64,000 bases of DNA from Pseudeuparius sepicola (lineage: Eukaryota > Arthropoda > Insecta > Coleoptera > Anthribidae). Position 1 is the stretch's first letter. Each line of letters opens with the position of its first letter. The stretch lies in contig OY987308.1 of the NCBI GenBank assembly GCA_963920635.1, positions 19,311,096 to 19,375,095 of the forward strand. Direction: 5' to 3'. This document shows positions 48,033 through 59,651 of the stretch, piece after piece. The notes under the pieces are model-generated. The model was not told the DNA's origin and did no database searches. It was given only the letters and a program-made list of their open reading frames with translations. The translations under genes and the position numbers were made by a program.

Positions 48033-48654
48033 ACTTTGTAAACAAATCCATCAAATCGAAAAATATTGTTTGATTTTTTATTTTTGACAGATTTAATTTG
48101 AAGGCTATTTTCGTCCTTTTTATGACTAAATTCCTATATATTGCACCCTCAGACAAATAATAAACATAGACTAAACTAAAGGCTGCATTGAAATCAGCCA
48201 ACATAAAAAATGCCTACTCAAAACAAAAACAACAAATTTGACACTTAAGCCTGCATCATATGATAACCAGAGGTTACGTTTCCTATGCCACAAATCCAAA
48301 ACTTTACTCTTTCCAACGTTCTTAAAACTAAACTAATTCACTGATTATTAATTTCACTACATGTATTTTGTTCAATAACCCCAAAATCTCCTAAAAAAAA
48401 CAAGAATAACGCAAAAGTAAACAGTCGAAACCCATTAACACAAACCGGCGAAATCTCAACGAACTCTGGATCAGCTGTTGGGGCATAATAAATCAAATGC
48501 ACGTCGATCACAGAGCTCGTGCAAGGTTGCCACGTTAGCCAGAATAAGCAATTTATTAAGGATAACGAAGACAAAATAATAGTGCCCCCCTCCCCCGCAC
48601 AAGTATGTGGTTGCTTCTGGGGTACTCCTAGTTTGGAGTATTGTGAGGGTGAGA

Positions 48655-48696
<42 letters not shown>

Positions 48697-49059
48697 TATA
48701 CTATAGACCAACTAGGGATCAGTAAATTCACAAAATCAGTAAAATTTATTGTTAAATGATAACTGTCTAAATGTGTACTATATGTAGATTGTAGATGTCA
48801 ACTAATTGTTCCAAATTGATGTTTTTTAACATTGGTTATACATTTATTTCGTAAGTACAAGATAAATTTATGAAGAAGTTTGGCAATGGTGCATTCATTG
48901 CATTGCATTGTTTTAGATTTATGTTACTAACTCAGGCAAATAATATTACTAAACATTTCATATCTTGGCGGGGTCTGTATTGCATTGAATTATTAATTAT
49001 TGAACTACAATATACAATCTATGATAAATAATAACCCTTATGTCCCCTCCTTGAGTAGT
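48033..49059. other. Intron sequence with a trinucleotide run
   Basis: An (ATT)n run of about 43 bp at 48655-48697. No gene or shared repeat elsewhere in the stretch. Confidence 0.5.
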
Positions 49060-49415
49060 AACCAAGTTTTGACATAATACTTTGGTATCGGTGATAGGTG
49101 TTAGTATATGATATTTAGATACTTTTTCGAGTTATCATGCTTAGCTGTGCGGCTTGTGGCACTCCCCTAACCTCCAAAACTAAAATGTTTGAGGATGATA
49201 ATCCATCGGTAAGTAATTTTGTAACTTAAATTAAGTTTTGAGGCCATGTACCAAAGTGGCGTAGGCGTTTGTGTAGGTACGTACTTCTTCATAGTTGGAA
49301 ATTATAATTAGAATTGCTAAATTATGAGGGATTTCTGAACTTAAAGACATAAACGTGCCTTATAATTTTTTGCATGTATTGTAGGTACCTACTGATTTCA
49401 CGAAAAATGAGTATG
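49060..49415 (+). repeat. GGCGTTTGTGTAGGTA dispersed repeat, copy 4
   Basis: Begins near GTAACCAAGTTTTGACATAA and runs through GGCGTAGGCGTTTGTGTAGG to GTAGGTACCTACTGATTTCA. The TTCCTGTGGTTCTTTATTCA segment at 49460 is shared with copy 1 at 26140. Confidence 0.8.
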
Positions 49416-50430
49416 CAGAGACTCGTCTCGGTCGAGCATTAAGCCCAAATTTGCTCCTTCCTGTGGTTCTTTATTCAAAGTTCTCCTCACACTCTTTTTT
49501 GTAGGTATCTTATTATAAGGGAAAACTTTGAGAGATGAGAAATAATTTTGGAAAAGCGGTAATCCATTCCAGTTCTAAAATAAATTACCAAAAATTACAA
49601 ATCGCCTATCCCCGAGGTTCGGTTCAGGTCTCACGATTTGACTAACGATCTTATCAAGTTGCTTTATAGTTCGTAACGAGCCCATTAATAAAAAGCCCAG
49701 CTACCCATTGGCGTAGCCAAAATTAGAAGTGCGTAGAAATAAAATAATGCAACCATTTCTAGAATAATATACAGATTTCTTTTAAGACTGCGGTAGAACC
49801 CAGTTCTAGGCTTTTCCTTAGTACTTGAGTAAATGCTATCTTAGTATTTAGTTGCTTGGGGGTGAGAATTATTAAAAGTTTTCCTGTTTAGTCACAAACG
49901 GGGATAGAATAAAATTCAGCATATTTACTAAAGCCTGTTGCTTGCTTGCTATTTTTTGAAGAATTTATTGTTTTTTTTTTTCGCGAAATATAAGTACCTC
50001 ATAGAGAAAAAAATGTTATTAAGTGTAATTATTTTTTAATCTAAAATACTCTGCATTATATCGACTATTATTATATTATTGTTACTTGTTACACGCTGTA
50101 TATACCAAAAAATGAAGGGTGATATTTTTCAAAATTTTCGCTTGAATATGGCATGTCAATATTTGACTAAGGGACGCCAATGCGGCTAAACCGTGTTTGT
50201 TTTGGGAATTCGCAGATAAAATCGGGGCTCTCAAGATTTATTGGTCAAAGTTCATCAGCCTTACCGGCCCGTTCTGTCACGTTAGATCGCGTTTTACAAT
50301 CAAATAACTACGAAGCGATTAACCCATGGGTCTGAGTAAACAGAACAGAAATGTTCAACTCGGTCAACCATGAGAATAATATAACCTACAAGTACACAAA
50401 TTCAACATGAAGTTGAACATTTATGTAGGT
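49416..50430. other. Intron sequence without recognised features
   Basis: No gene or shared repeat beyond the short segment noted for copy 4. Confidence 0.4.
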
Positions 50431-51604
50431 GTCCAACTTTAAAACTGTACAATTTTTTTTGTTTGAAAGGCCTTCAAAAACCGCTTCTTTTGACCTTCCT
50501 GCCATTTTCAAAATGCAAATCCAGGGCCGGCTGCGATTTTTAATACCCCCGATTTTCACGAAAACCATTTAGCGATTTTTTATTTAAAATACAACCCCAC
50601 AGCATTAATCAGGACATAAAAAAACCCATATACCAAATTTGAATAAAAAAATATACAGGAAGTTCCATTCTGCAGGGTGTCAAAGTTGAGCAAAATAGTA
50701 ATTTTAAAGACATCTAGCGAGTCAAGTGATCCATGAAATCCCTTCAAAACAGTTAAATGGTCACGCAAAATGTTGGTGTGAAAATATTTGCTACAAAAGT
50801 ATACAGGGTATTTTTCTCTGAGCCATCTCAAAATTCTGATATTTTATGAAACTTATACGGATCAAGAGTGCTCTGGAATCATTGAAAAAATATTGGTAAA
50901 CACAAAAATAATGTATTTCTTTCTATACAAAATGCCAACTAACAAATAAAAACAATTGAAATTATTGGACCATTCTAAACCAAGTCACTGTTTAAGATGA
51001 TACATTTTCTGTGCGTTTCCTGTTGTGGCACACCAGCCACCATAACTGATATGGACTTACTGACTGGCAGGCTTCTGTAGTTTTTAGATTTAGTTCATTT
51101 ATAGTGTATGGAGCGGTTTTTATATACTCGATTTTTGACCCGTATAAACTTCCAAAAATTCAGTAATTTGAGATGGCACAGATAAGAACACACTGTATAT
51201 TTTGTATTGGACCTTTGTACACCAACACCTTGAGTGGCCCTATTAACCATTCAACTGTTTTGAGGGGATTCCATTGCACACTTGACTCGGCAGATGCCTT
51301 TAAATTTCTATTTAGCTCAACTTTGACACCCTGCAGAATGGAACTCCAAATTTGGTATATGGGGGTTTTGGGGTGTTCTGATTAACGCTGTGTGGTCAGA
51401 TTTTAATTTAAAAAAAATCGCTAAATGGTTTTCGTGAAAATCGGAGGTATAAAAAAAATCGCAGCCGGCCCTGGATTTGCATTTTGAAAATGGCAGGAAG
51501 ATCAAAAGAACTGGTTTTTGGAGGCCTCTCAAATAAAAAAAGTTTAGGCGATTATCTCCAAAAATTAAGATTTGACGGATTTGTACACTTTTAAAGTTGG
51601 ACAC
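50431..51604. repeat. Palindromic element, copy 2
   Basis: It starts GTGTCCAACTTTAAAACTGT and ends with the inverse, TTTTAAAGTTGGACAC, directly followed by CCTGTATA. The arms (about 50431-50850 and 51165-51604) and loop match copy 1 (16310-17505); the outermost 130 bases (TTCAAAATGCAAATCCAGGG) are not in copy 1, so this copy shows the fuller structure. Confidence 0.85.
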
Positions 51605-51739
51605 CCTGTATATACCATACCATATGTGCAGTCCATCACTTTAACTCAAGACAATTGGCTAATAATTACACCAGTTTTTTAAATTGTTTCTTATGTTTCA
51701 CTAATTGATTTTTATAGCAGAAACTTGAAGCCCGGGATG

Positions 51740-52030
51740 AAAACTTTGAAAATATTCGTGGGTTTTTTGACTTGGTGATAGGTGTCAGTATGTGGCATTT
51801 AGATTTAGATAATTTTTCGATTTTAGGCTTATAATATGTGTGGCTTGAGGCACTTCCCTGACCACCAAAACTAAAATGTTTGAGCATAATAATCCACAGG
51901 TAAGTAATTTTGTAACTTAAATTAACTTTTGAGGCCATGCACCAAAGTGGCATAGGCGTTTGCGTAGGTACCTACTTCTTCATAATTGGACATTTAAAAT
52001 TAGAATTGCTATCTTATGATGGATTTACAT
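51740..52030 (+). repeat. GGCGTTTGTGTAGGTA dispersed repeat, copy 5
   Basis: Contains TGAGGCCATGCACCAAAGTGGCATAGGCGTTTGCG in two adjoining shared blocks, and stops after AATTGCTATCTTATGATGG. Confidence 0.75.
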
Positions 52031-52331
52031 TTTTTAGAATGCACCAGAAAATATTCGCGCAGGTAAGGTTTTTTAACTCGGCTGTCCCATCGCCCTTTGT
52101 TTTTCGTTTGCATTCAGATTCCGCAGCGATTTCCCCCATTATCTCCTACGTGCCCCTGCGGCGAGGCCCCATTGTGCGTCGCGCAGTTCTCCATCCTCAT
52201 TGTGTGTTCGCCCTTCGGCGTGCCGAATAAATAAACCCCGACTGTTGTCGGACGATTAAAAATGTGGTCTCCGTCTTCGAAATTTGAGGGCGCCACTGCA
52301 CAACCGACTTAAATAGAAGAAGCGACATGAC
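52031..52331. other. CpG-rich single-copy stretch
   Basis: 52085-52310 is much richer in CpG than its surroundings. The best frame (minus, 52114-52296) has no known motif and no clear splice sites. It could be an unrecognised exon or regulatory sequence. Confidence 0.35.
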
Positions 52332-53725
52332 TAGAGTAACCCAAATATGCAAGTCGAAACCCTAAAAATATGCGCATAAATATGCAAATAATTTAGTCAA
52401 AATATGCAGGAAAATGTTGAAAATATGCAAATTAAGAAATACTTTAAAAATATAAATTTATTGTTTCATTTACAAATAAACATATACTATAATGTATGTA
52501 CATACAAATTTCTAAATGTATTTATACATAGTAAAAGTAACAATATTTTATTTTAAATTTTCTACATACAGGGCGATTGAACTAAATCTAAATATGCATT
52601 TATAAAAATCAGGTTGAAATTTAGTTGTAAAAACAATAAACCACTAAATGTTGCTCAAAATTCTCAATTAAAAAATTTTGTCTTATATCAGAATATGAAA
52701 ATCTATAAATGGAGAAACTCCTTTCCACATCAACAGATGTAAGAGGTGCGCTTTTAAAATTGCTCACTATCACAGGATCCAAATCGATGGATTCGGTAAA
52801 ATCTCCCTTTAAAATATTTGCTACTTGGCTAAGAAACTGAAACCCACTATCTTTTTACATCACATTTCTAAATTTTTTAAATATTTTGTCCCCAATTTTA
52901 CCTGTGACATTTTGAAAAGCAACCTCAGATTGTTTTACCAGTTCTACACTTCGGGTTAATGGCAAATTAGATTCCTCCATTTGTGTTATTGTTTTAGAAA
53001 GAAAGCTATAATTTACTTTTAGAAAGGAAATTTGTTTCTTTATTTCCTTGTTTTCGAATAGTTGTTTAACATCTGTAAGGGACTGGGAAGAATCGTTCGC
53101 AAATTCTGAAATTAGATCTTTAGAGTTGGCAAACATTCTCGCAATAAAAAAATGCAGCTTCCAACCAAGTGCCCCATCTTGTAATAACAGGTTGAGGTGG
53201 AATAGGAGTGTTTGGTAGTTTTTCTTTGTAGAACTTAACCCTTATAGGCGCTTTAAGGCAGACTTTTTTCATGTTGGAAATTAAACTATTTACAAGCGGG
53301 AAATGTTTCCTAATTTCCTCAGCAACCCTATTTAAAGCATGAGCAAGGCATGTTACATGTATCAACTTCAGATAAAAGATTTTTTAATTTTGCCAATATT
53401 TACCTATCTATAATTTATTATGTGTCCTTTTCAATAATTGTACTTTATTAATAGGTATAAATACCTACTTTATTCCTTTTCAGATCACCAGGATTAGTGC
53501 CCATACAATTATAATTACCTATATTATTTTGGGAAAACCAGGTACCTACCTAGACACCGACCCCTGTTCCCAAAAATGAATGAAACGCCTGCCAAAGATT
53601 TAAATTATCCTACATTCCTACATTCTTTGAATTTTGCACAATATGCCATATGCAAATATTAAAAAAAAATGCATATAATATGCTAAATATGCAAAATATG
53701 CGTGTTGCATATTTGGGTTACTCTA
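52332..53725 (-). mobile_element. hAT-type element with ATATGCA subterminal repeats
   Basis: The ends TAGAGTAACCCAAATATGCA and its inverse are exact over 21 bases and fit the hAT pattern (TAGNG). Several AAATATGCA units cluster within 110 bp of the left end and 80 bp of the right end. The 8-bp flanks (AGCGACATGAC and AAAATTAC sides) do not match, so the target duplication has decayed or a rearrangement occurred. It carries a broken transposase on the minus strand. Confidence 0.82.
52622..53365 (-). pseudogene. hAT-like (CGGBP1-type) transposase, broken
   Basis: Minus-strand blocks in order: [33 protein letters not shown] and [16 protein letters not shown] (53365-53140); after a frameshift, [16 protein letters not shown] and LTRSVELVKQSEVAFQNV (to 52855); after stops, SVDVERSFSIYRFSYSD and IENFEQHLVVYCFYN (about 52740-52622), the C-terminal dimerisation segment. 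The N-terminal zinc finger and the first catalytic part are missing. The first block is also present at 1107-1400. Confidence 0.8.
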
Positions 53726-54884
53726 AAAATTACAACAGTTTGCGATCCTAATGCTTGCCCCTGTTCTTAAAACCGGGCAAAAGTGCGGTGGCTCTATCGG
53801 CAACGGTTTTATGTATTGCCCGGTGAACTTATAACGCGAGCGCTATGCATCGATCGTCTAGTGCCCTCCAGCTACTCTAAGAGGCGATAAATTCTCACTT
53901 CTCGCGACTCGGACCGTAAATTACGCTGTTATCTCACTCGCTGCGGTTGAACTTTCGCGACAATATTCGTTGCGTCGTCTCTTCCGCTATAGTCAAGGCT
54001 CCTAATTGCACTCGACTTTAAGACGAATCCAGCACTTTCTATACGAATTTTGAGTAGAGAGATCCAAACTTAAACTATAGTTTAAATTTCAAATCTGCGC
54101 CATTTTGGACTCGATCCTTCCGACTTTATTCCCTTCCCAGGTATTTCTCTTTAGTGGGAAGAATCCCTGAATAAATTTTATCGGAATGGACAAAAAAACT
54201 CACTTGGATATTCGACGGAGACATTTAGGAACCTTGACGACAACGTAGGAACTAAAAAATATCATTAATTTACATAAGAAGGCAACCAGAATATTGAATT
54301 ACTTATCTGCTCAGTGCTCAATGCTCATCCCATGCACCAAAAAATCAGCATCATAAAACGATGTCTACAAGAAATTCAGACAGTTTCAAACAAAAGATTT
54401 TGGATGGACAATATTAACAACAATAACAACACTAACAACACTAACAACAGTAACATTGATTTGGGATGCAAGAACTACAACAGACTGTCAGAAACTATCA
54501 CAAAAAAGTCGTTATACGTTTTTCGAGTTCATAGTTTATTACATTGCATTGAATATGCAACCCGATGTACTACAGGGGGTCCATCCTTTACTATATTATT
54601 GTGTCTTAGGACAAGATGTTTACGTTTGTTAAATTTATTTTTTATAAAAAAGTAGATAAGACGGTGATTGGAGCATTAAATTTTAAAACATTAAATATGT
54701 TTTAATGAAACATTAATGGAAAATTCAATTTTTTGCGAATATTTTCACGTTACCAAAAGCAAGAGGGTAAAAATAGTTTTTCTCTTTCTTTTATTTTGGT
54801 ATTTTGCAGTTTTGTCAGTGTAAACTTGTAAACGTATGTAAAAGTATTTATTATTAAAAAAACACCAATAATAATTGTTCGTGT
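53726..54884. other. Single-copy intron sequence, CpG-richer at 53730-54020
   Basis: Contains a short AAC microsatellite (54409-54455). No gene was recognised. Confidence 0.4.
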
Positions 54885-55440
54885 TTAAGTTTTACGTTTA
54901 GAAAATATTAGGAAGTATACAAGCTTACATTTATGGTGAACTATTACGTAATAAAATAATTGACAAAGCTAAACATCGAAGATAGAACAAAATTTGAAAA
55001 TTATTATTTTCTGTCAAATAATTATACGTTTGATTTAGCCTGAAGTTTATATTTTTTTTTGCATAATTTGAGCTTGTGAATCGACCCAGGATACCTACAA
55101 AGTAGTAAAACCTTTTGAAATACTAAATAATAGAAATAAAATTATTTTGACTAGCGGAACTTGAGGTTCAGATTAGCACTTTCTATGTTTAAAAATTGAT
55201 ATCTTGAAAACTGTTGAAGTTAGCAAGACTTCAGCTTCATTGGCAGCTTTTTTCCATCAAATTACATAAGAAAAATGCATTTTTATTTAAAAAAAAACAA
55301 AATTTGATTTATTTTTATGTTTCATTATTTTATTCAAAGTTTTGCTACATCTGATTTGGTCAGGGATTTATATTTTTTCTTACTTAATCTCATCTTCAGA
55401 ATCCATCTAAGATACCTACAAAATCGGTAAACGTTATGAA
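54885..55440. repeat. ~320-bp tandem family, cluster 2, first part (inverted to cluster 1)
   Basis: 54885-54995 is a leader (TTTTACGTTTAGAAAATATT) repeated at 56207-56312. It is followed by the satellite sequence (TTATTTTGACTAGCGGAACT, AAATTGATATCTTGAAAACTG). Confidence 0.85.
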
Positions 55441-55449
55441 AGAGTACCT

Positions 55450-55690
55450 ATAATACAGGCAAAAAATTATAAGGCACGTTTACGTCTTCAAGTTTACGAA
55501 TCCCTAATAATAGAGCAATTCTAATTTTAAATTCCAATTATGAAGAAGCAGGTTCCTACACAAAAGCGTATGCCACTTTGGTACATGGCCTCAAAAGTTA
55601 ATTTAAATTACAAACCTCAAACATTTTAGTTTTGGCGGTCAGAGAAGTGCCACAAGCCTCACAGCTTGGCATAATACCTCGAAAATGTAT
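55450..55690 (-). repeat. GGCGTTTGTGTAGGTA dispersed repeat, copy 6
   Basis: Minus-strand copy within the tandem cluster. It reads through GGCCTCAAAAGTTAATTTAA without interruption and so serves as the empty site for copy B of the CACA...TGTG family. Confidence 0.8.
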
Positions 55691-56204
55691 CTAAATACCA
55701 CATTCATACAAAATTTCATAATAATGATGATGTTAGCTTTCTTGGGGCCTTCCAAGTTTTGTCAGTACTACCGAATTTCCAGATTTATTTCCGACTTGTT
55801 TCTCGACACACAACGCAGGCACAATAATTACAACTCTATTGTTGTTGCAGCGACTACGGCGAAGTAGCGTCGCGTGTGTCTTGTCAGTTCCCCGATGGCT
55901 CCGGCTTAATTGTTTCCCAAGTTTGCCGGTGTTTCTCCATTAATTACGTCGCATTGTGGGGCCTCTCCACTTTGCTGCAATTAGCCGGAGACGGCGGGCG
56001 GGTTTACAGGTGCCCCATTTTGCTGCTTGCTTTCAGTTGCGGAAACATTGACCGAAACCGGGGTTCCGTGAGTTTCTCGGTCTTGTCATTCATTTGTGAT
56101 GCCTGTTTGTTCGCTTCTAGAGTTTTTCTGTAGGTTTTTCCTAATGAAATAATGCGGACGTGAGCTAAAAACACAATGAATCAATAATAAAAAAGTAAAC
56201 TTTC
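55691..56204. other. CpG-rich single-copy stretch inside the satellite cluster
   Basis: Markedly different in composition from the AT-rich satellite around it. Frames are open over 60-85 codons, but no conserved domain was recognised. Confidence 0.4.
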
Positions 56205-56947
56205 CAGTTTAAGTTTTACGTTTAGAAAATATTAGGAAGTATACAAGCTTTATGGTGAACTATTACGTAATAAAATAATTGACAAAGCTAAACATCCAAG
56301 ATAGAACAAAATGTGAAAATTAGTATTTTCTGTCAAACAATTCTACGTTTGATTTAGCCTGAAGTTTATATTTTTCTTACATAATTTGAGCTTCTGTAGC
56401 GATCTAGGATACCTTCAAAGTAGTAAAACCTTTTGAAATACTAAAAAATAAAAATAAAATTATTTTGACTAGCGGAACTTTAGGCTCAGATTAGCACTTT
56501 CTATGTTTAAAAATTGATATCTTGAAAACTGTTCAAGTTAGCAAGACTCTAGCTTCATTGGCAGCTTTTTTCCATCAAATTACATAAGAAAAATGCATTT
56601 TCAATTCATTTAAAGAAAACAAAATTTGGTTTATTTTTATATTTCATTATTTCATTCAAAGTTTTGCTACATTATGAAATACTAAAAAATAAAAATGAAA
56701 TTATATTGACTAGCGGAACTTGAGGCTCAGATTAGCACTTTCTATGTTTAAAAAATAATAGCTTGAAAACTATTAAAGTAGCAAGATTTTAGCTTCATCG
56801 GCAGCTTTTTTGCTTGAAACTACATAAGAAAAATGCATTTTCAATTGATTTAAAGAAAACAAAATTTGATTTATTATTATTTTTAATGTTTTAATGTTTA
56901 ATTCTGCTACATCTGATTTGTTCAGGGATTTATATTTTCTCAATTAA

Positions 56948-57285
56948 GAGGGGGTTGCCGACAGCGAAAGTGACGTTAGATTTCGTATTTTTTTAAGTTG
57001 TATAGCATAATATCTATTAACATTTTACCTGGCAAAAATTTAGTACAAACATCTCTGTCTTCATTTTAATCATAAGATTTTAAAAGCATATGGACTGAAA
57101 TTATTATTTTTCCCAAGGTTTTCATAACCTATAGAACAAAACACTGCTTATAAGATCTTATAATTGAAATGAAGGCAGAGATGTTTGTACTAAATTTTTG
57201 CCAGGTAAAATGTTATTATATTTTATGTTATACAACTTAAAAAACTACGAAATCTAACGTCACTTTCGCTGTTGGCAACCCCCTC
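56948..57285. mobile_element. 338-bp MITE at a TTAA target
   Basis: The ends GAGGGGGTTGCCGACAGCGA and its inverse (terminal repeats of more than 100 bp, including AAAATTTAGTACAAACATCT) are flanked by TTAA (56944-56947) and TTGA (57286-57289). Uninterrupted satellite units read CTTAATCTCATCTTC here, so one TTAA was the target. This points to a piggyBac-like or other TTAA-specific mobiliser. Confidence 0.85.
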
Positions 57286-57801
57286 TTGATCTCATCTTCA
57301 AAATCTATATAAGGTACCTACAAAGTCGTAAAACATTATGAAATACTAAAAATAAAATTATTTTGACTACTTATTGGAATTGTGGCTCAGATTATTACTT
57401 TTTATGTTTAAAAATTGGTATCTTGAAAGCTGTTAAAGTCAGCAGTTTGCATGGAATTACATAAGAAAAATGCATTTTCAATTATTGCTTTAATGAAAAC
57501 AAAATTTGATTGATTTTTAATATTTCATTCAAAGTTCTGCTAAGATACATACAAAGTCGTAAAAGTTACAAAATACTAAATAATAAAAATGAAATTATTT
57601 TGACTAGCGGAGATTTGTGCACAGATGAGCACTTTCTATCTTTAAAAAATGATATCTTGAAAACTATTAAAGGTAGCTTTTAGTGGAGTACAATAACGGG
57701 TATTTTAGCTTCACAGGCAGCTTTTTTGCATCAAATTACATAATAAAAACGCATTTTCAATTGAATTATAGAAAACAAAATTTAATTTACTTTTAATATT
57801 T

Positions 57802-58076
57802 CAAGAAAAGGTGATAATGGGCAAACACTCAAAGTTAACAAAAAGAAAAAACTAGTAACTGCATACACGTGTTTCATGCTATTTGGCAATCATCAGTACC
57901 AAATCAAAAGATAGGCATGATTTGGGAAGCAACAAATGAAGTCCAGGCAGGAGCCAACAGCACATTTGCAGCTTCAGTCAGCCCCCTATTTTGGGGCTTG
58001 TACTAACATCGCCTAGTTTTACTAGTTTTTTTCTTTTTGTTAACTTTGAGTGTTTGCCCATTATCACCTTTTCTTG
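57802..58076. mobile_element. MITE with 56-bp terminal inverted repeats
   Basis: CAAGAAAAGGTGATAATGGG then CAAACACTCAAAGTTAAC is mirrored at the right end with one base of length difference. A TTTTAATATTTC direct repeat lies at 57791-57802 and 58118-58129, that is, 42 bases outside the right end. Confidence 0.75.
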
Positions 58077-58266
58077 TAATTATTACATTATTTACACTCG
58101 CTAATCTTACATCCTTATTTTAATATTTCGTTCAAAGTTCTGCTACATCTGATTTGGTCAGGGATTTATATTTTTCTTACTTAATCTCATCTTTAGAATC
58201 TATCTGAGATACCTACAAAATCGTAAAACGTTATGAAATACTAAAAAAATAAATGAAATTATTTTG

Positions 58267-59651
58267 ACTAGCGAAACGTTCTGCACAGATGAGCAATTTT
58301 ATGTTTAAAAATTGATATCAATATTTCTTCCAATAAAATTTATGTGTCCCAGAAATTCGTCCACTGACATCTTAAGAGCGGATGAAAAACTCCTGGCTAG
58401 GAAGTCCCCCGCTGACCGGCCAGCAAGCCAGCGAATGAACTTGGCAGGGCTGTTCATATTTCTAAATTATAAGCGACATCGTCGTGGGGGAGCCGAGTTA
58501 ATAATTTTAAGTGATATGTGAGGAAAAAGAAGGAGTTTGTCCAGCGAACTGCATTGCCATGAGTGCAAAGACAGCGGGAGGGACTTTTTTGGTAGTTGGC
58601 AGAATTCACGTTGAGTGAAAAAATATAGTAGAAGTTTTTGTCTCGCCAAATTATGATCCTCAAAATAATAGAAAATATGTTTTTATTTGTTGGTACGTTT
58701 ACTGCTGCCAGACGAAACGCATGCAGAAATAATTTCTCTGAGCTGTCTCTAGTGTCGATGGTGTTAATTCAACAAAGCACGATAGCACAAAACAATTTGT
58801 AAACCCGTTAGGTTCCTCCTATTTACTTTTATTTCACTTATAAAAATGTTTCGATTCACGATTAATCTGGCGCTGTCGCAGCGACGATGTAAAAGGCATC
58901 CGCGATTAGTATCCGCTTACAGGCATTTTAATTCGCATCATAAAAAGCGGTGCGATGATTGATGATGCTTTCCTCGATGGTTCTCAGGTCCCTGTCGTTT
59001 ATTAATGAACGAAAATAACGAGCTTTGAAACCGAGCTACAAAGAGAAGGACGACACAAAGGTTTTTGCGTTCGACAGACAGAAATCGTTTGATATTTCTT
59101 GCGTTTTCGTCTGATACACAAAATACTGACATTAGATTACATGTTCGCTCAACTACCTTACCTAATCAACCAAGTTTCATCATCAAAGTTTTAAAATTTT
59201 CGGCGTGCAAGGAGTAGTAAACAAAATAAACCTTTTTTCTACTATACGCTCCTTTATACTCTCCTTCCAAAATACAGGGCTCCAAACACAGTTCCAAAGC
59301 TTTTCAAAAACATTAGATGATGATACCAAAAAAGTCCCTCCCGCTGTCTTTGCACTCATGGCAATGCAGTTCGCTGGACAAACTCCTTCTTTTTCCTCAC
59401 ATATCACTTAAAATTATTAACTCGGCTCCCCCACGACGATGTCGCTTATAATTTAGAAATATGAACAGCCCTGCCAAGTTCATTCGCTGGCTTGCTGGCC
59501 GGTCAGCGGGGGACTTCCTAGCCAGGAGTTTTTCATCCGCTCTTAAGATGTCAGTGGACGAATTTCTGGGACACATAAATTTTATTGGAAGAAATATTGA
59601 TATCAATTTTTAAACATAAAATTGCTCATCTGTGCAGAACGTTTCGCTAGT
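58267..59651. repeat. 326-bp inverted duplication with 733-bp spacer
   Basis: 58267-58592 and 59326-59651 are inverted copies of equal length. I found no difference, and the 69-codon frames crossing each arm are identical. The outer ends include satellite sequence (ACTAGCGAAACG); inside at GATATC it changes to CpG-rich unique sequence. The spacer 58593-59325 is single-copy with no recognised gene. Confidence 0.9.

Larger units (their letters stand above)
56205..58310. repeat. ~320-bp tandem family, cluster 2, main part
   Basis: About five diverged or truncated units, marked by GACTAGCGGAACT or GACTAGCG(A/G)A at about 56466, 56707, 57601 and 58266. They carry the same leader as at 54885. Two MITEs are inserted (56948-57285 and 57802-58076). 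Orientation is opposite to cluster 1. Confidence 0.85.

Noticed and set aside
47618..48204. Long Met-His-Thr-Cys and Met-Tyr-Val-Cys open frames on both strands
   Set aside because: They are produced by the stop-free octanucleotide array in every frame.
52114..52296. Minus-strand frame in a CpG-rich patch as an exon
   Set aside because: No convincing splice signals or motif; left as an unexplained patch.
58312..59606. Identical 69-residue frames on opposite strands
   Set aside because: They come from the inverted duplication. No recognised domain; kept only as evidence of arm identity.
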